NCBI RefSeq assembly: GCF_018619475.1
Contig: NZ_JAHFZG010000001.1
Coordinates: 300,224-364,223, forward strand
DNA length: 64,000 bases
From: Rhodomicrobium sp. Az07
GTDB lineage: Bacteria > Pseudomonadota > Alphaproteobacteria > Rhizobiales > Rhodomicrobiaceae
Direction: 5' to 3'
The number at the start of each line of letters is the position of its first letter. Position 1 is the first letter of the stretch. Under the pieces are notes generated by a model. It ran no database searches. It saw only the letters and a program-made list of their open reading frames with translations, and had not been told where the DNA came from. The position numbers and the translations under genes were made by a program. Of this stretch, positions 54,041-62,507 are shown piece after piece.

Positions 54041-54168
54041 ACAAAAGAGCCGTCCCGACAAATTTCTGAATCCTTAACGTGGCCCACATTCGTTACATTT
54101 GGGGTGCGCTGTGTCTTTTATGCCGGTTGACACTGCCGCGAACTGTTGGAAAATAACCTGCAAGCCTG

Positions 54169-54197
54169 AGCCGCCCGCCAGACGGAGCGGCTTTTTT
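54169..54197 (+). terminator. Intrinsic terminator just upstream of argD
   Basis: AGCCGC (54169-54174) pairs with GCGGCT (54187-54192), with CCG/CGG inside, followed by six T (54192-54197). It ends 22 bp before the argD ATG. It may end an upstream plus-strand transcript or act as an attenuator for argD. A TTGACA at 54127-54132 lies just upstream with only a poor -10. Confidence 0.65.
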
Positions 54198-54218
54198 AAT
54201 TTGAAAACGAGTGGAAAA

Positions 54219-55400
54219 ATGTCTGCGGTTCTCGGGACCTATGCGCGGATCAACGTCGAATTCGAGCGCGGCGAAGGCGCTTGGCTCGAAACCGCTGCGG
54301 GGGAACGATATCTCGACTTCGGCAGCGGCGTCGCGGTTGACGCGCTCGGACACGCGCATCCGCACCTCATTGCGGCGCTGACCGAGCAGGCGCACAAGGT
54401 GTGGCACACGTCGAACCTTTATCGCGTGCCGGGACAAGAACGGCTGGCCGAGCGGCTTTGCGCGCTGACATTCGCGGACAAGGTGTTCTTCGCCAACTCC
54501 GGCGCCGAAGCGATGGAATGCTCCATCAAGATGGCGCGCAAATATCACTCCTATAATGGGCAGCCGGAGCGCTGGCGCGTCATCACCTTCGAAGGTGCGT
54601 TTCACGGGCGCACGCTGGCGACCATCGCGGCGGGCAATCAGGAAAAGCATCTGAACGGCTTCGGCCCGAAAGTCGACGGCTTCGATCAGGTTCCCCTCGG
54701 CGACATCGATGCGCTGCGCGCCGCGATCACGGATGAAACGGCTGCACTCATGATCGAGCCGATCCAGGGCGAAGGCGGCGTTCGCCCGGTCGGCTCGCCG
54801 TTCCTCCGCGCGCTTCGTCAGATCGCGGACGAGCACGGCCTTCTTCTTATACTGGATGAGGTGCAGACGGGCGTCGGCCGAACCGGCAAGCTCTTCGCGC
54901 ATGAATGGGCTGGCATCGAGCCCGACATCATGGGCATTGCCAAGGGGATTGGCGGCGGTTTTCCTGTCGGCGCGTGTCTCGCGACCGAGAAGGCGGCTTC
55001 AGGCATGAATGCGGGAAGCCATGGCTCGACCTTCGGCGGCAACCCGCTCGCGATGGCTGTGGCGAACGCGGTGCTCGATATCGCATCGAAGCCGGAATTT
55101 CTGGGCAATGTCCGAGAGATGAGCTTGCTTTTCAAGCAACGACTTGCTGAAATCATAGACCGTCACCCACGGGTCATCGCCGACATTCGCGGCGAGGGAC
55201 TCATGCTTGGTCTGAAATGCATGGTTCCGAGTGCGGACGTCTCTAGCACGCTTTTTGCTGAAAAGCTGCTGACCGTATCCGCGGGCGACAACGTTGTCAG
55301 ACTTCTGCCACCGCTTATCGTGACGGAAGCCGAAATCAAAGCGGCGTGCGAGAAGATAGAAAACGCATGTGCGAGGCTCGATGCTACACTTCCAGCGTAA
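54219..55400 (+). CDS. argD: Acetylornithine aminotransferase
   Basis: 393 aa from ATG 54219. It is a class III PLP aminotransferase with [42 protein letters not shown] and PLP lysine K242 in [11 protein letters not shown]. It converts N-acetylglutamate semialdehyde to N-acetylornithine and often also acts in lysine synthesis. Four bases separate it from argF, and hslO follows, an order common in Hyphomicrobiales. A terminator-like hairpin lies directly before it. Confidence 0.95.
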   Translation: MSAVLGTYARINVEFERGEGAWLETAAGERYLDFGSGVAVDALGHAHPHLIAALTEQAHKVWHTSNLYRVPGQERLAERLCALTFADKVFFANSGAEAMECSIKMARKYHSYNGQPERWRVITFEGAFHGRTLATIAAGNQEKHLNGFGPKVDGFDQVPLGDIDALRAAITDETAALMIEPIQGEGGVRPVGSPFLRALRQIADEHGLLLILDEVQTGVGRTGKLFAHEWAGIEPDIMGIAKGIGGGFPVGACLATEKAASGMNAGSHGSTFGGNPLAMAVANAVLDIASKPEFLGNVREMSLLFKQRLAEIIDRHPRVIADIRGEGLMLGLKCMVPSADVSSTLFAEKLLTVSAGDNVVRLLPPLIVTEAEIKAACEKIENACARLDATLPA

Positions 55401-55404
55401 TTCG

Positions 55405-56343
55405 ATGATCAGGGAGCCCTCCGCTCCGCGACATTTTCTCGACATCGACGATTACGACTTCGATACGCTTCGGCTTATCCTCGACAAGGCCCGCGCGCTC
55501 AAGGCGGTGATCAAGAGCAGCCCCGCCTCGGCATGGCCGAAGGTTGCCGAGGGCAAGGTTCTCGCAATGCTGTTCGAGAAGTCGTCCACGCGCACGCGCG
55601 TATCGTTCGACGTCGCGATGCGTCAGCTCGGCGGCGAAACCATTGTGCTGAACCGCAACGACATGCAACTCGGGCGCGGCGAGACCATCGCCGACACTGC
55701 GCGGGTGCTGTCGCGCTATGTCGACGCGATCATGATGCGTTGCACCTCGCATGAGGCGCTGATCGAACTTGCGGAGCATGCGACGGTGCCGGTCATCAAT
55801 GGCCTGTCGGACCGTTCGCATCCGTGCCAGATCCTCGCCGACATCATGACGCTTGAAGAGCACAGGGGGGATGTCGCCCCGCTCAAGGTGGCCTGGATCG
55901 GCGACTTTAATAACGTCACCGCGTCGTGGGTTCATGCCACAGTGCGCTTCGGCTTCGCGCTGACGCTGGCGACGCCGAAACCCCTTCAGCCCCCGCAGAG
56001 CTTCCTCGACTGGGCTAACGACGAAGGCGGCCGCATCACCGTGATCGAAGACCCGGCCGTCGCGGCGGCCGGCGCCGACTGCGTGGTGACAGACGTGTGG
56101 GTCTCGATGGGGCAGGAAAACGCGGACGAACGTGAGATGTTGCTTGCGCCTTATCAGGTTAATGCCGCTCTCATGGAAAAAGCCGACAAGAATGCCATAT
56201 TCATGCATTGCCTGCCGGCGCACCGCGGCAGGGAGGTAACGGACGACGTTATTGACGGCCCGCAATCCGTGGTCTTCGACGAAGCCGAAAACCGGCTGCA
56301 CGCGCAGCGGGCAATCCTCGCATGGTGCTTCGAGAAGGTTTGA
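55405..56343 (+). CDS. argF: Ornithine carbamoyltransferase
   Basis: 312 aa from ATG 55405 (an in-frame ATG at 55381 overlaps argD). The carbamoyl-phosphate site STRTR is at 61-65, with [27 protein letters not shown] and the ornithine-site HCLPAHRG. It makes citrulline in arginine synthesis. Its TGA overlaps the hslO ATG by one base (TGATG), so the two are coupled. Confidence 0.96.
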   Translation: MIREPSAPRHFLDIDDYDFDTLRLILDKARALKAVIKSSPASAWPKVAEGKVLAMLFEKSSTRTRVSFDVAMRQLGGETIVLNRNDMQLGRGETIADTARVLSRYVDAIMMRCTSHEALIELAEHATVPVINGLSDRSHPCQILADIMTLEEHRGDVAPLKVAWIGDFNNVTASWVHATVRFGFALTLATPKPLQPPQSFLDWANDEGGRITVIEDPAVAAAGADCVVTDVWVSMGQENADEREMLLAPYQVNAALMEKADKNAIFMHCLPAHRGREVTDDVIDGPQSVVFDEAENRLHAQRAILAWCFEKV

Positions 56344-57314
56344 TGGGCGGAGATTTTGCCGGCGATCCCGGCGCGACGTACAATGACTATGTACTGCCAT
56401 TTCAACTGGAAGCGTCGGGCGCGCGGGGGCGGCTCGTGCGTCTCGGTCCCGTTCTCGACAGCATTCTGGGGCGTCACGAGTACCCCGAGCCGGTGCTGCT
56501 CCTTCTCGGCGAGGCAGTCACGCTTACCGCGATGCTCGGCGCCGCGCTGAAATTCGACGGCAAGTTCATCCTGCAAACGCAATCGGACGGGGCCGTGGGC
56601 TTTCTCGTCGTGCATTACAGTTCGCCCGGCCAGATCCGTGGCTACGCCAGCTACGATGCGGACGAAGTCGCGCACCTGCTCAACGGCGCCGCGCCGAAAA
56701 CGCCGCTGATCGGCAATGGCCATCTCGCGATGACGATCGATCCCGGCGCAGGCATGGAACGCTATCAGGGCATCGTCGCGCTGGCGGGCAACACGCTCGT
56801 CGACGCCGCGCATGAATATTTCGATCAGTCCGAGCAGATCCCGACCTTCATTCGTATCGCGGTTGCCCGGCAATACACGGCGGGCGAGGACGGGAAGCAG
56901 GGTCGTTGGACGTGGCGCGCGGGCGGCCTGATGGTGCAGAAGCTCACCCGCGAGGGCGGTTACGAATCCGGCGGCGGCGTCGCCACCGACGAGGTGGACG
57001 ACGACGGTTGGCGGCGCGCGCAGGCGCTGGCGGCGACCGTTCAGGACCACGAATTGCTCGACCCGACGCTCGGCTCGGACCGGCTGCTCTATCGCCTGTT
57101 CCATGAGGAAGGCGTGCGCGTGTTCGATGCCGCGCCGATGGAGGCGCGCTGCAACTGCTCGCGCGAGCGCGTGGAAGCGATGCTCGAACAATTCTCGCCC
57201 GATCAGGTGGAAGCCATGGCCGAAGACGGCATGATCGTGGTGAAATGCGAGTTCTGCAATACGCAATACAGCTTCGATGCCGAGCGGTATATGCATCGCG
57301 GCGAGCCGAATTGA
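56343..57314 (+). CDS. hslO: Redox-regulated chaperone Hsp33
   Basis: 323 aa from ATG 56343. The N-terminal substrate-binding domain includes AVTLTAMLGAALKFDGKFILQTQSDG. The C-terminal redox switch has the zinc cysteines CNC and CEFC (RCNCSRERV, KCEFCNTQYSF). Oxidative stress releases zinc and activates holdase function. It is the third gene of the argD-argF-hslO unit. Confidence 0.95.
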   Translation: MGGDFAGDPGATYNDYVLPFQLEASGARGRLVRLGPVLDSILGRHEYPEPVLLLLGEAVTLTAMLGAALKFDGKFILQTQSDGAVGFLVVHYSSPGQIRGYASYDADEVAHLLNGAAPKTPLIGNGHLAMTIDPGAGMERYQGIVALAGNTLVDAAHEYFDQSEQIPTFIRIAVARQYTAGEDGKQGRWTWRAGGLMVQKLTREGGYESGGGVATDEVDDDGWRRAQALAATVQDHELLDPTLGSDRLLYRLFHEEGVRVFDAAPMEARCNCSRERVEAMLEQFSPDQVEAMAEDGMIVVKCEFCNTQYSFDAERYMHRGEPN

Positions 57315-57387
57315 CGGCAGGCTGAAGCGAGACGCGACGGGACACGGGCGCAACCCGTGTCCTTTTCATATGCGGGAGACGGACGGC

Positions 57388-58233
57388 ATGCGCTTTGAAG
57401 GAACCGAGAGCTACGTCGCCACCGACGATCTGCGCGTGGCCGTGAACGCGGCCATCGTGCTGGAGCGCCCGCTTCTCGTGAAGGGCGAGCCGGGCACAGG
57501 CAAGACCGTGCTCGCGCATGAGGTCGCCGCCGCCCTCGGCGCGCCGCTGATCGAATGGCACGTCAAGTCCACCACCAAGGCGCAGCAGGGGCTTTACGAA
57601 TACGACGCGGTGAGCCGCCTGCGCGACAGCCAGCTCGGCGACGAGCGCGTGAAGGACATCCGCAACTACATCCGCAGGGGCAAGCTGTGGGAGGCGTTCG
57701 ACGCGCCCGTGCGCCCCGTGCTGCTGATCGACGAAATCGACAAGGCCGATATCGAGTTCCCGAACGATCTGTTGCAGGAACTCGACCGCATGGAATTCCA
57801 CGTCTACGAGACCGGCGAGGTGGTGAAGGCCGCCGTGCGCCCCGTGGTCATCATCACGTCGAACAACGAGAAGGAACTGCCGGACGCGTTCTTGCGCCGC
57901 TGCTTCTTCCACTATATCCGCTTCCCCGACCGCGACACGATGCGCGCCATCGTCGACGTGCACTTTCCCGGCCTGAAGCCGCGCCTGCTGCATGAAGCGC
58001 TCAACATCTTCTACGACATCCGCGATGTAACCGGGCTGAAGAAGAAGCCGTCGACCTCGGAGCTGATCGACTGGATCAAGCTGCTCGTCAACGAGGACAT
58101 CGACCCCGAGACGCTGAAGGAGCGCGACCCGCGCAAGCTCATCCCGCCGCTGCACGGCGCGTTGCTCAAGAACGAGCAGGACGTGCAGTTGTTCGAGCGG
58201 CTGGCTTTTCTTTCGCGGCGGCGGGGAGAGTGA
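57388..58233 (+). CDS. MoxR-family AAA+ ATPase
   Basis: 281 aa. ATG 57388 has GGGAGA upstream; ATG 57370 is possible. Walker A is GEPGTGKT, Walker B VLLIDEIDKAD, sensor 1 TSNNEKELPDAFLRRC. MoxR ATPases act as chaperones that insert cofactors or activate partner enzymes, and normally sit beside a von Willebrand-type (CoxE-like) gene. Here the following DNA is AT-richer and foreign-looking, so the partner is missing or displaced. Confidence 0.9.
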   Translation: MRFEGTESYVATDDLRVAVNAAIVLERPLLVKGEPGTGKTVLAHEVAAALGAPLIEWHVKSTTKAQQGLYEYDAVSRLRDSQLGDERVKDIRNYIRRGKLWEAFDAPVRPVLLIDEIDKADIEFPNDLLQELDRMEFHVYETGEVVKAAVRPVVIITSNNEKELPDAFLRRCFFHYIRFPDRDTMRAIVDVHFPGLKPRLLHEALNIFYDIRDVTGLKKKPSTSELIDWIKLLVNEDIDPETLKERDPRKLIPPLHGALLKNEQDVQLFERLAFLSRRRGE

Positions 58234-58306
58234 CGAACAAAAAACCGGCTAGACTATTTCTCCGGCTAAGTTAGACTCGTGCTTACACGTTGTGACAGGA
58301 CAAACG

Positions 58307-58675
58307 ATGTCGCTAGAAGATGAAGTAATAACCGCTAGAAAACGAGTTTCTAGAGACGGCTACGATATGTCGTTCGGCGAGCTTGCCAGTGTATATGAGA
58401 ATAATGAGCTTTTCATTCAGCCTGAATATCAGAGGCTTCGCGTCTGGGATGAGACGCAGAAGACTAGGTTTATAGAGTCTGTTCTTTTGAATATTCCGAT
58501 TCCTCCTATATTTGTTTTTGCAAGCAGGGATGGAAAGTGGGAGCTTGTTGATGGTTTGCAGCGTGTCTCTACAATTTTGGAATTTATGGGCGTCCTAAGA
58601 GAAGTAAATGGAACTTCAGTCGAACCCTTCGTCTGCGGAGGGACTAGCCTGCTCCCCTCTCTTGACGGAAACTCT
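58307..58675 (+). pseudogene. DUF262 domain protein, N-terminal part (split by transposon)
   Basis: 123 codons before the insertion, from ATG 58307 with AGGA 6 nt upstream. DUF262 marks are LFIQPEYQRLRVWDETQKTRFIES, NIPIPPIFVF and ELVDGLQRVSTI; the last holds the conserved DGxQR of the ParB-like nuclease fold of GmrS/DndB-type proteins. The frame continues at 63392 if the element at 58676-63383 and one GAAACTCT copy are removed. As it stands the frame runs a further 40 codons into the element and stops at 58798. Confidence 0.85.
58668..58675. repeat. Target-site duplication, left copy
   Basis: GAAACTCT lies directly before the left inverted repeat and is repeated at 63384-63391 directly after the right one. 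Eight bases is a normal duplication length for the IS1 family. Confidence 0.93.
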
Positions 58676-58762
58676 GGTAGTGTCTCAGGTGTTTTTTTTC
58701 ATAGGCGGTTTATGGCGGTTACGGTCAAGCTTGGGACGAGCCATTCCCGTGGATGTTTTGCC

Positions 58763-58792
58763 TTGGACAAGGCAAACGAACGCCTCTATGCT
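58763..58792 (+). promoter_or_regulatory. Likely promoter of the passenger operon
   Basis: TTGGAC (58763-58768) and TATGCT (58787-58792) are spaced by 18 bp and sit 24 bp before the HipA-like start. Both match sigma-70 boxes in five of six (-35) and five of six (-10) positions. Being inside the element, the cargo brings its own expression. Confidence 0.6.
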
Positions 58793-58815
58793 TAGCGCTA
58801 CGTATTCCGGGGGCT

Positions 58816-59613
58816 ATGCATTTGATGCTGAACATTGCTCATCCTATCCAATTTAATCGGGCTATGCAGACCGGAAAGAGCGAGCCGCTTCTTCTCACTT
58901 GCGAGCTTGATGGTGGCGAAAGAATCGAGGTTATCGCCAAATTTTCCGAGGGTCTGGAGCGAAAAGAGACCTCTCTCGCCATAGAGGTTGTATCGGCGTG
59001 CTTAGCCGCTGATCTTGGTCTTCCTGTGCCGGTTCCTTACCTCATTCAGGTCGATCAAGATTGGATCGAGAGCCTCCCAATAGGTAAGGAGCGGCACTTG
59101 GTCACGTCGAGCAGCTTCATGAGCTTCGGTTCTACCTATGCGGGTACAGGGTTTAATGCCTGGATGTCCGGTGAGCCGATACGCCAAGATTTGAAACAAT
59201 GTGCACTTGAAATATTTGCCTTTGATTGCTTCATTGCGAACCCTGACAGGCGCACGGTCAATCCTAATTGTTTGGTCAAAGGCGATCAGATTCGGATAAT
59301 CGATCATGATTTGGCCTTTTTCCATAAAGGCACATTAGGCTGGAGGGCACCTTGGGTGCCAGGGTCTCTTTCGGACATGGCGCGCAAAGGGAACCACATT
59401 TTTTTTGATGGGTTGAAGGGAACCGAACTCAATATTGAGCCAATTCAACAAGCATGGATCGGCTTGGATGACGAACGCCTGCAGGATTATCGGGCGGCTG
59501 TACCGCAAGCTTGGAACTCGGCAGAGGCGATAACTGATGCTCTTGATTTGATCAAGGGGGTTAGAGAAAACATCAACTTTGCTCTGACAGAGGTTCGGAG
59601 AGTGTTATCATGA
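58816..59613 (+). CDS. HipA-like kinase family protein (HipA_2)
   Basis: 265 aa from ATG 58816. The kinase-like core is seen in AFDCFIANPDRRTVNPNCLV (catalytic-loop Asp and Asn, about 137-152) and IRIIDHDLAFF (metal-binding Asp, about 163). An N-terminal part includes VIAKF, possibly the ATP-binding Lys, and ACLAADLGLPVPVPYLI. It is much shorter than HipA toxins and belongs to the group that pairs with DUF3037 proteins. The next gene starts inside its stop (ATGA), so the two are co-translated. Substrate and toxicity are unknown. Confidence 0.75.
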   Translation: MHLMLNIAHPIQFNRAMQTGKSEPLLLTCELDGGERIEVIAKFSEGLERKETSLAIEVVSACLAADLGLPVPVPYLIQVDQDWIESLPIGKERHLVTSSSFMSFGSTYAGTGFNAWMSGEPIRQDLKQCALEIFAFDCFIANPDRRTVNPNCLVKGDQIRIIDHDLAFFHKGTLGWRAPWVPGSLSDMARKGNHIFFDGLKGTELNIEPIQQAWIGLDDERLQDYRAAVPQAWNSAEAITDALDLIKGVRENINFALTEVRRVLS

Positions 59614-60455
59614 ATACGGGCAAGCAGACATACACATACACGGTGCTCCGCTATGTCCACGATGTAGCCACTGGGGAGTTTATAAACGTAGGGGTTGTGC
59701 TGCATTCCCCTGGAAGGAAGTTCTTTCAAGCTGAATTTAGGCACACATACAGCCGCCTATCGGCGATGTTCCCAGATTTGGATTCTGACGCATTCAAGAG
59801 ATCAATGAAGAGTATTGACAGACAGTTGCGTGCTATTTCGTCAACCTATCAAGATGCATCTGATCCTATGAGGGGCGATGCGGCTACGATAGCAAAAACA
59901 GTGCTTCCTGCCGATGATAGTGCGCTGCAATGGTCGCCTGTGGGAACAGGGATCACGAAAGACCCAAGCGAAGAACTAATCTATCTGTTCGAACGCCTTG
60001 TTAGAAGATACGACAGCAAAACGTTTCAACGCAGAAAAGATGAGGACGTTTGGCGTACAATACGAACAAAGTTAGATGAGGGGATAGCGCACAGACTCGT
60101 TGAGAAAACCATTCGAAGCGAGATCGATGAACTCTCCTTCAAACACGCATGGAAAAATGGCGCGTGGCACTGCTACGAACCGCTTTCATTTGATTTAGCG
60201 GACTCAGATGGTATCAAATCGAAGGCTCATAAGTGGGTTGGGCACCTCTCTGCGATCCAAGCAGCTCCAGAGCAATTCAAAACTTATTTTATCGTTGGAG
60301 CTCCCAGCGATCCATGCCTAAGGCGAGCGTTTGACGACGCTATCGCGATACTAGGCAAAAGCCCCGTTGATGTAGAGATTTATAAGGAACACCAAGCCGA
60401 TGAACTTGTATCGCTTATGGAGCAAGAGATAAGCTCACATTCAGAGGCTGAGTGA
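59610..60455 (+). CDS. DUF3037 family protein
   Basis: 281 aa. The N-terminal YTYTVLRYVHDVATGEFINVGVVL is characteristic of DUF3037, followed by a helical region (SRLSAMFPDLDSDAFKRSM). The C-terminal ~150 residues contain no recognised domain. It overlaps the HipA-like gene by 4 bp. The conserved pairing suggests a two-component unit, perhaps kinase with regulator or target. It is AT-richer than the core genome. Confidence 0.8.
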   Translation: MNTGKQTYTYTVLRYVHDVATGEFINVGVVLHSPGRKFFQAEFRHTYSRLSAMFPDLDSDAFKRSMKSIDRQLRAISSTYQDASDPMRGDAATIAKTVLPADDSALQWSPVGTGITKDPSEELIYLFERLVRRYDSKTFQRRKDEDVWRTIRTKLDEGIAHRLVEKTIRSEIDELSFKHAWKNGAWHCYEPLSFDLADSDGIKSKAHKWVGHLSAIQAAPEQFKTYFIVGAPSDPCLRRAFDDAIAILGKSPVDVEIYKEHQADELVSLMEQEISSHSEAE

Positions 60456-60458
60456 CCA

Positions 60459-60701
60459 ATGCCAAAAGGCCCTAAAGGCGAAAAGCGCCCCGCCGACGTT
60501 ATCGCGAACGCTGTCAAGGTAATGAGGATCGCGACCGGCGAGGAAGAGGAAGAGTACGATACGCCGGAAGCGAAAGGCAAAGACCCCGCCGCCGTCTCGA
60601 TGGGACAGCGGGGAGGAAAGGCGCGCGCCGAGAGTATGACACCGGAGCGGCGCTCCGAGATCGCGAAGAAGGCGGCTGGGAAAAGGTGGAAAAGGGAATA
60701 G
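60459..60701 (+). CDS. Small basic protein of unknown function
   Basis: 80 aa. It starts MPKGPKGEKRPADVIANAVK, has an acidic middle (EEEEEYDTPEAKGKD) and ends in a basic GQRGGKARAESMTPERRSEI segment, a motif shared by many small alphaproteobacterial proteins. It is probably nucleic-acid associated. It starts 3 bp after DUF3037, in the same operon. Confidence 0.75.
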   Translation: MPKGPKGEKRPADVIANAVKVMRIATGEEEEEYDTPEAKGKDPAAVSMGQRGGKARAESMTPERRSEIAKKAAGKRWKRE

Positions 60702-60777
60702 ATGGGGAATATTCTTTGTTGCTTTGGACAGGAATCGATGTAGGGTATCCCAGAAATTTACTTTTCTGGAGGCTCCG

Positions 60778-61395
60778 TTGCCGATTCGCACAGCCGAAGA
60801 TGCCGCCGCTGATTTGAAGCTCCATCTTCGCCCTTTGGCTACCCTCATGGATGAAGCGCACGAAGAATTTCAGAGGGAATGTCGCAGCATCGCCCATAAA
60901 CTCGAAACAGGCTCCCGTGCTTCAATCTATCGAGATCTTATCGTTCGCAAATTGCGGGGCTACTGCGACGCGACGGCGAACGCCACCACCTTCCGCAAGG
61001 GGCAACTTGTGTTGGTTGGGCTAGAGAGCAAATGGATTCTCCGGGTAAAGCGGCTGCGCACCGGTTACAGCGTCGCCGTTGGCAGAACCGTCGCCTCTCG
61101 GCAGTATGACGGAAATAAGATGCCGGACTACGCAGCAGACCTGTTCCCAGAGAGTCCTGCTCCGACTTGCATTTATTTCGGCTGGAGCGTCTCGGAAAAC
61201 GACCCAGGCTCGATTAACAAATATCTCGTATGCAATGACGAGGCCCGGCGCTTTGCATGGGCGCTCCCTCTAGATGACTACGGCACCCCGCCGACTGTTA
61301 CGGAGGAACTTCCCTTGGCACCACCTGCGCCAACCGGAGAGGCTCGCCGGGTTCGCGTGAAGGGCGAACGACCGGCGCGCAAGGCCAATGAATAA
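60778..61395 (+). CDS. Unrecognised ~205-aa protein coupled to an XRE-ImmA/IrrE gene
   Basis: TTG 60778 is chosen because GGAGG lies 5 nt upstream; an upstream TTG at 60724 has no such site. The N-terminal half is helical and charged (LMDEAHEEFQRECRSIAHKLE, SIYRDLIVRKLRGYCDA). The middle is beta-rich (GQLVLVGLESKWILRVKRL) and the C-terminus is Pro-rich and basic. I recognise no family. It overlaps the next gene by 8 bp, as a toxin with its antitoxin-regulator would. Confidence 0.7.
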   Translation: MPIRTAEDAAADLKLHLRPLATLMDEAHEEFQRECRSIAHKLETGSRASIYRDLIVRKLRGYCDATANATTFRKGQLVLVGLESKWILRVKRLRTGYSVAVGRTVASRQYDGNKMPDYAADLFPESPAPTCIYFGWSVSENDPGSINKYLVCNDEARRFAWALPLDDYGTPPTVTEELPLAPPAPTGEARRVRVKGERPARKANE

Positions 61396-62476
61396 GCGTT
61401 TTAACGGCCAACTTTTAGCTCTTGCCCGGCAGGTAAGAAAAGTAAGCCAGGCTGAGCTTGTTGCCGCTCTCAATGGCGCGATAACGCAGAGCACGCTCTC
61501 CAAAATTGAGCATGGGCGTATTCAGCCCCAGGATGACCTTGTCGAACAGATCGCGTCGGCTCTTCGATTGCGGTCTGCTTTTTTCTTCGATGGGGTATAT
61601 GTTAGGCAGGCGCCGGTGAGTTACCATCGGAAGCGGCAGAAGCTTTCTGTGCGCGACGAGGAATCAGTCCATGCCTTGGCTGAAGTTTTCCGCATAAATC
61701 TTCGCAAGTGTCTGGAAGCTGTCGAAATCCAGACAACTCTTCCGCCCATCCCTGCGATTGATCCCGATGAGTACGGCGGCGACGTCGATGAGATCGCTAC
61801 AGTCTTGCGCCAGCGATGGTCGGTCCCACGAGGGCCAATCGCAGACCTAACCAAAATCGTAGAAGATGCAGGGGTTGTGATCATCGTTTTTGATTTTGGC
61901 AGTCCGTTGATTGACGGTTTTTGCCAATTTGGTTGCGATGGCCTGCCTCCCTTCGTGTTTCTCAACAGCCAACAGCCGAAAGATCGATTCCGGTTTAGCC
62001 TAGCCCACGAAGTTGGCCACCTAGTGATGCACAGAACTCCGAATCCGCAGCAGGAGTTTGAGGCAAACCGCTTTGCCTCTGAATTCCTCATGCCCACGAG
62101 AGAGATCCGGTGTGATTTTGAGGATTTGTCGCTAACTAAATTTATGGACCTGAAAATGTATTGGGGCGTGTCAATGCAAGCCTTAATCTATAAGGCTTGG
62201 CAGGTAGGCAAGCTTTCTGACCGCATGTACAAGTACTACAACATTGAGATGTCTAAGAGAGGTTTTCGCAAGGTAGAGCCTATCGAGGCTAAACATCTTC
62301 GCGAGGAGCCGACAACTCTGCGGTGGATTATATCTGCTCACATTGACGAGTTGGGTTTCTCCGTTGATGACTTAGGAGAACTGTTTGGTCTGAATAATGA
62401 GGATGTCACAAGCCTTTACCCAGTACCAAACCAACGGCCCAGACTGCGCATTGTAAGAAGTGAACACAGTGCTTGA
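61388..62476 (+). CDS. XRE helix-turn-helix plus ImmA/IrrE metallopeptidase-like protein
   Basis: 362 aa. The N-terminal HTH_3 domain (about 8-62: VRKVSQAELVAALNGAITQSTLSKIEHGR) binds DNA. The ImmA/IrrE domain has the zinc motif HEVGH at 207-211 (FSLAHEVGHLVMH) and FASEFLMPTREI. Such proteins control mobile elements and TA modules by cleaving or sequestering a repressor or partner. It overlaps the ~205-aa gene by 8 bp. It ends just before the transposase promoter. Confidence 0.88.
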   Translation: MNKRFNGQLLALARQVRKVSQAELVAALNGAITQSTLSKIEHGRIQPQDDLVEQIASALRLRSAFFFDGVYVRQAPVSYHRKRQKLSVRDEESVHALAEVFRINLRKCLEAVEIQTTLPPIPAIDPDEYGGDVDEIATVLRQRWSVPRGPIADLTKIVEDAGVVIIVFDFGSPLIDGFCQFGCDGLPPFVFLNSQQPKDRFRFSLAHEVGHLVMHRTPNPQQEFEANRFASEFLMPTREIRCDFEDLSLTKFMDLKMYWGVSMQALIYKAWQVGKLSDRMYKYYNIEMSKRGFRKVEPIEAKHLREEPTTLRWIISAHIDELGFSVDDLGELFGLNNEDVTSLYPVPNQRPRLRIVRSEHSA

Positions 62477-62501
62477 CACTAAGCATAGTGTATCATATAT
62501 T
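62473..62501 (+). promoter_or_regulatory. Near-consensus promoter of the transposase
   Basis: TTGACA (62473-62478) and TATATT (62496-62501) with a 17-bp spacer. Transcription would start about 62508, the first base of the transposase ATG, suggesting a leaderless mRNA. The -35 overlaps the stop of the preceding gene. Confidence 0.7.
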
Positions 62502-62507
62502 AGGGTC

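Noticed and set aside
58753..58815. Upstream start (ATG 58753) for the HipA-like gene
   Set aside because: It would place the start upstream of, and overlapping, the -35/-10 pair at 58763-58792, and the added residues look non-coding.
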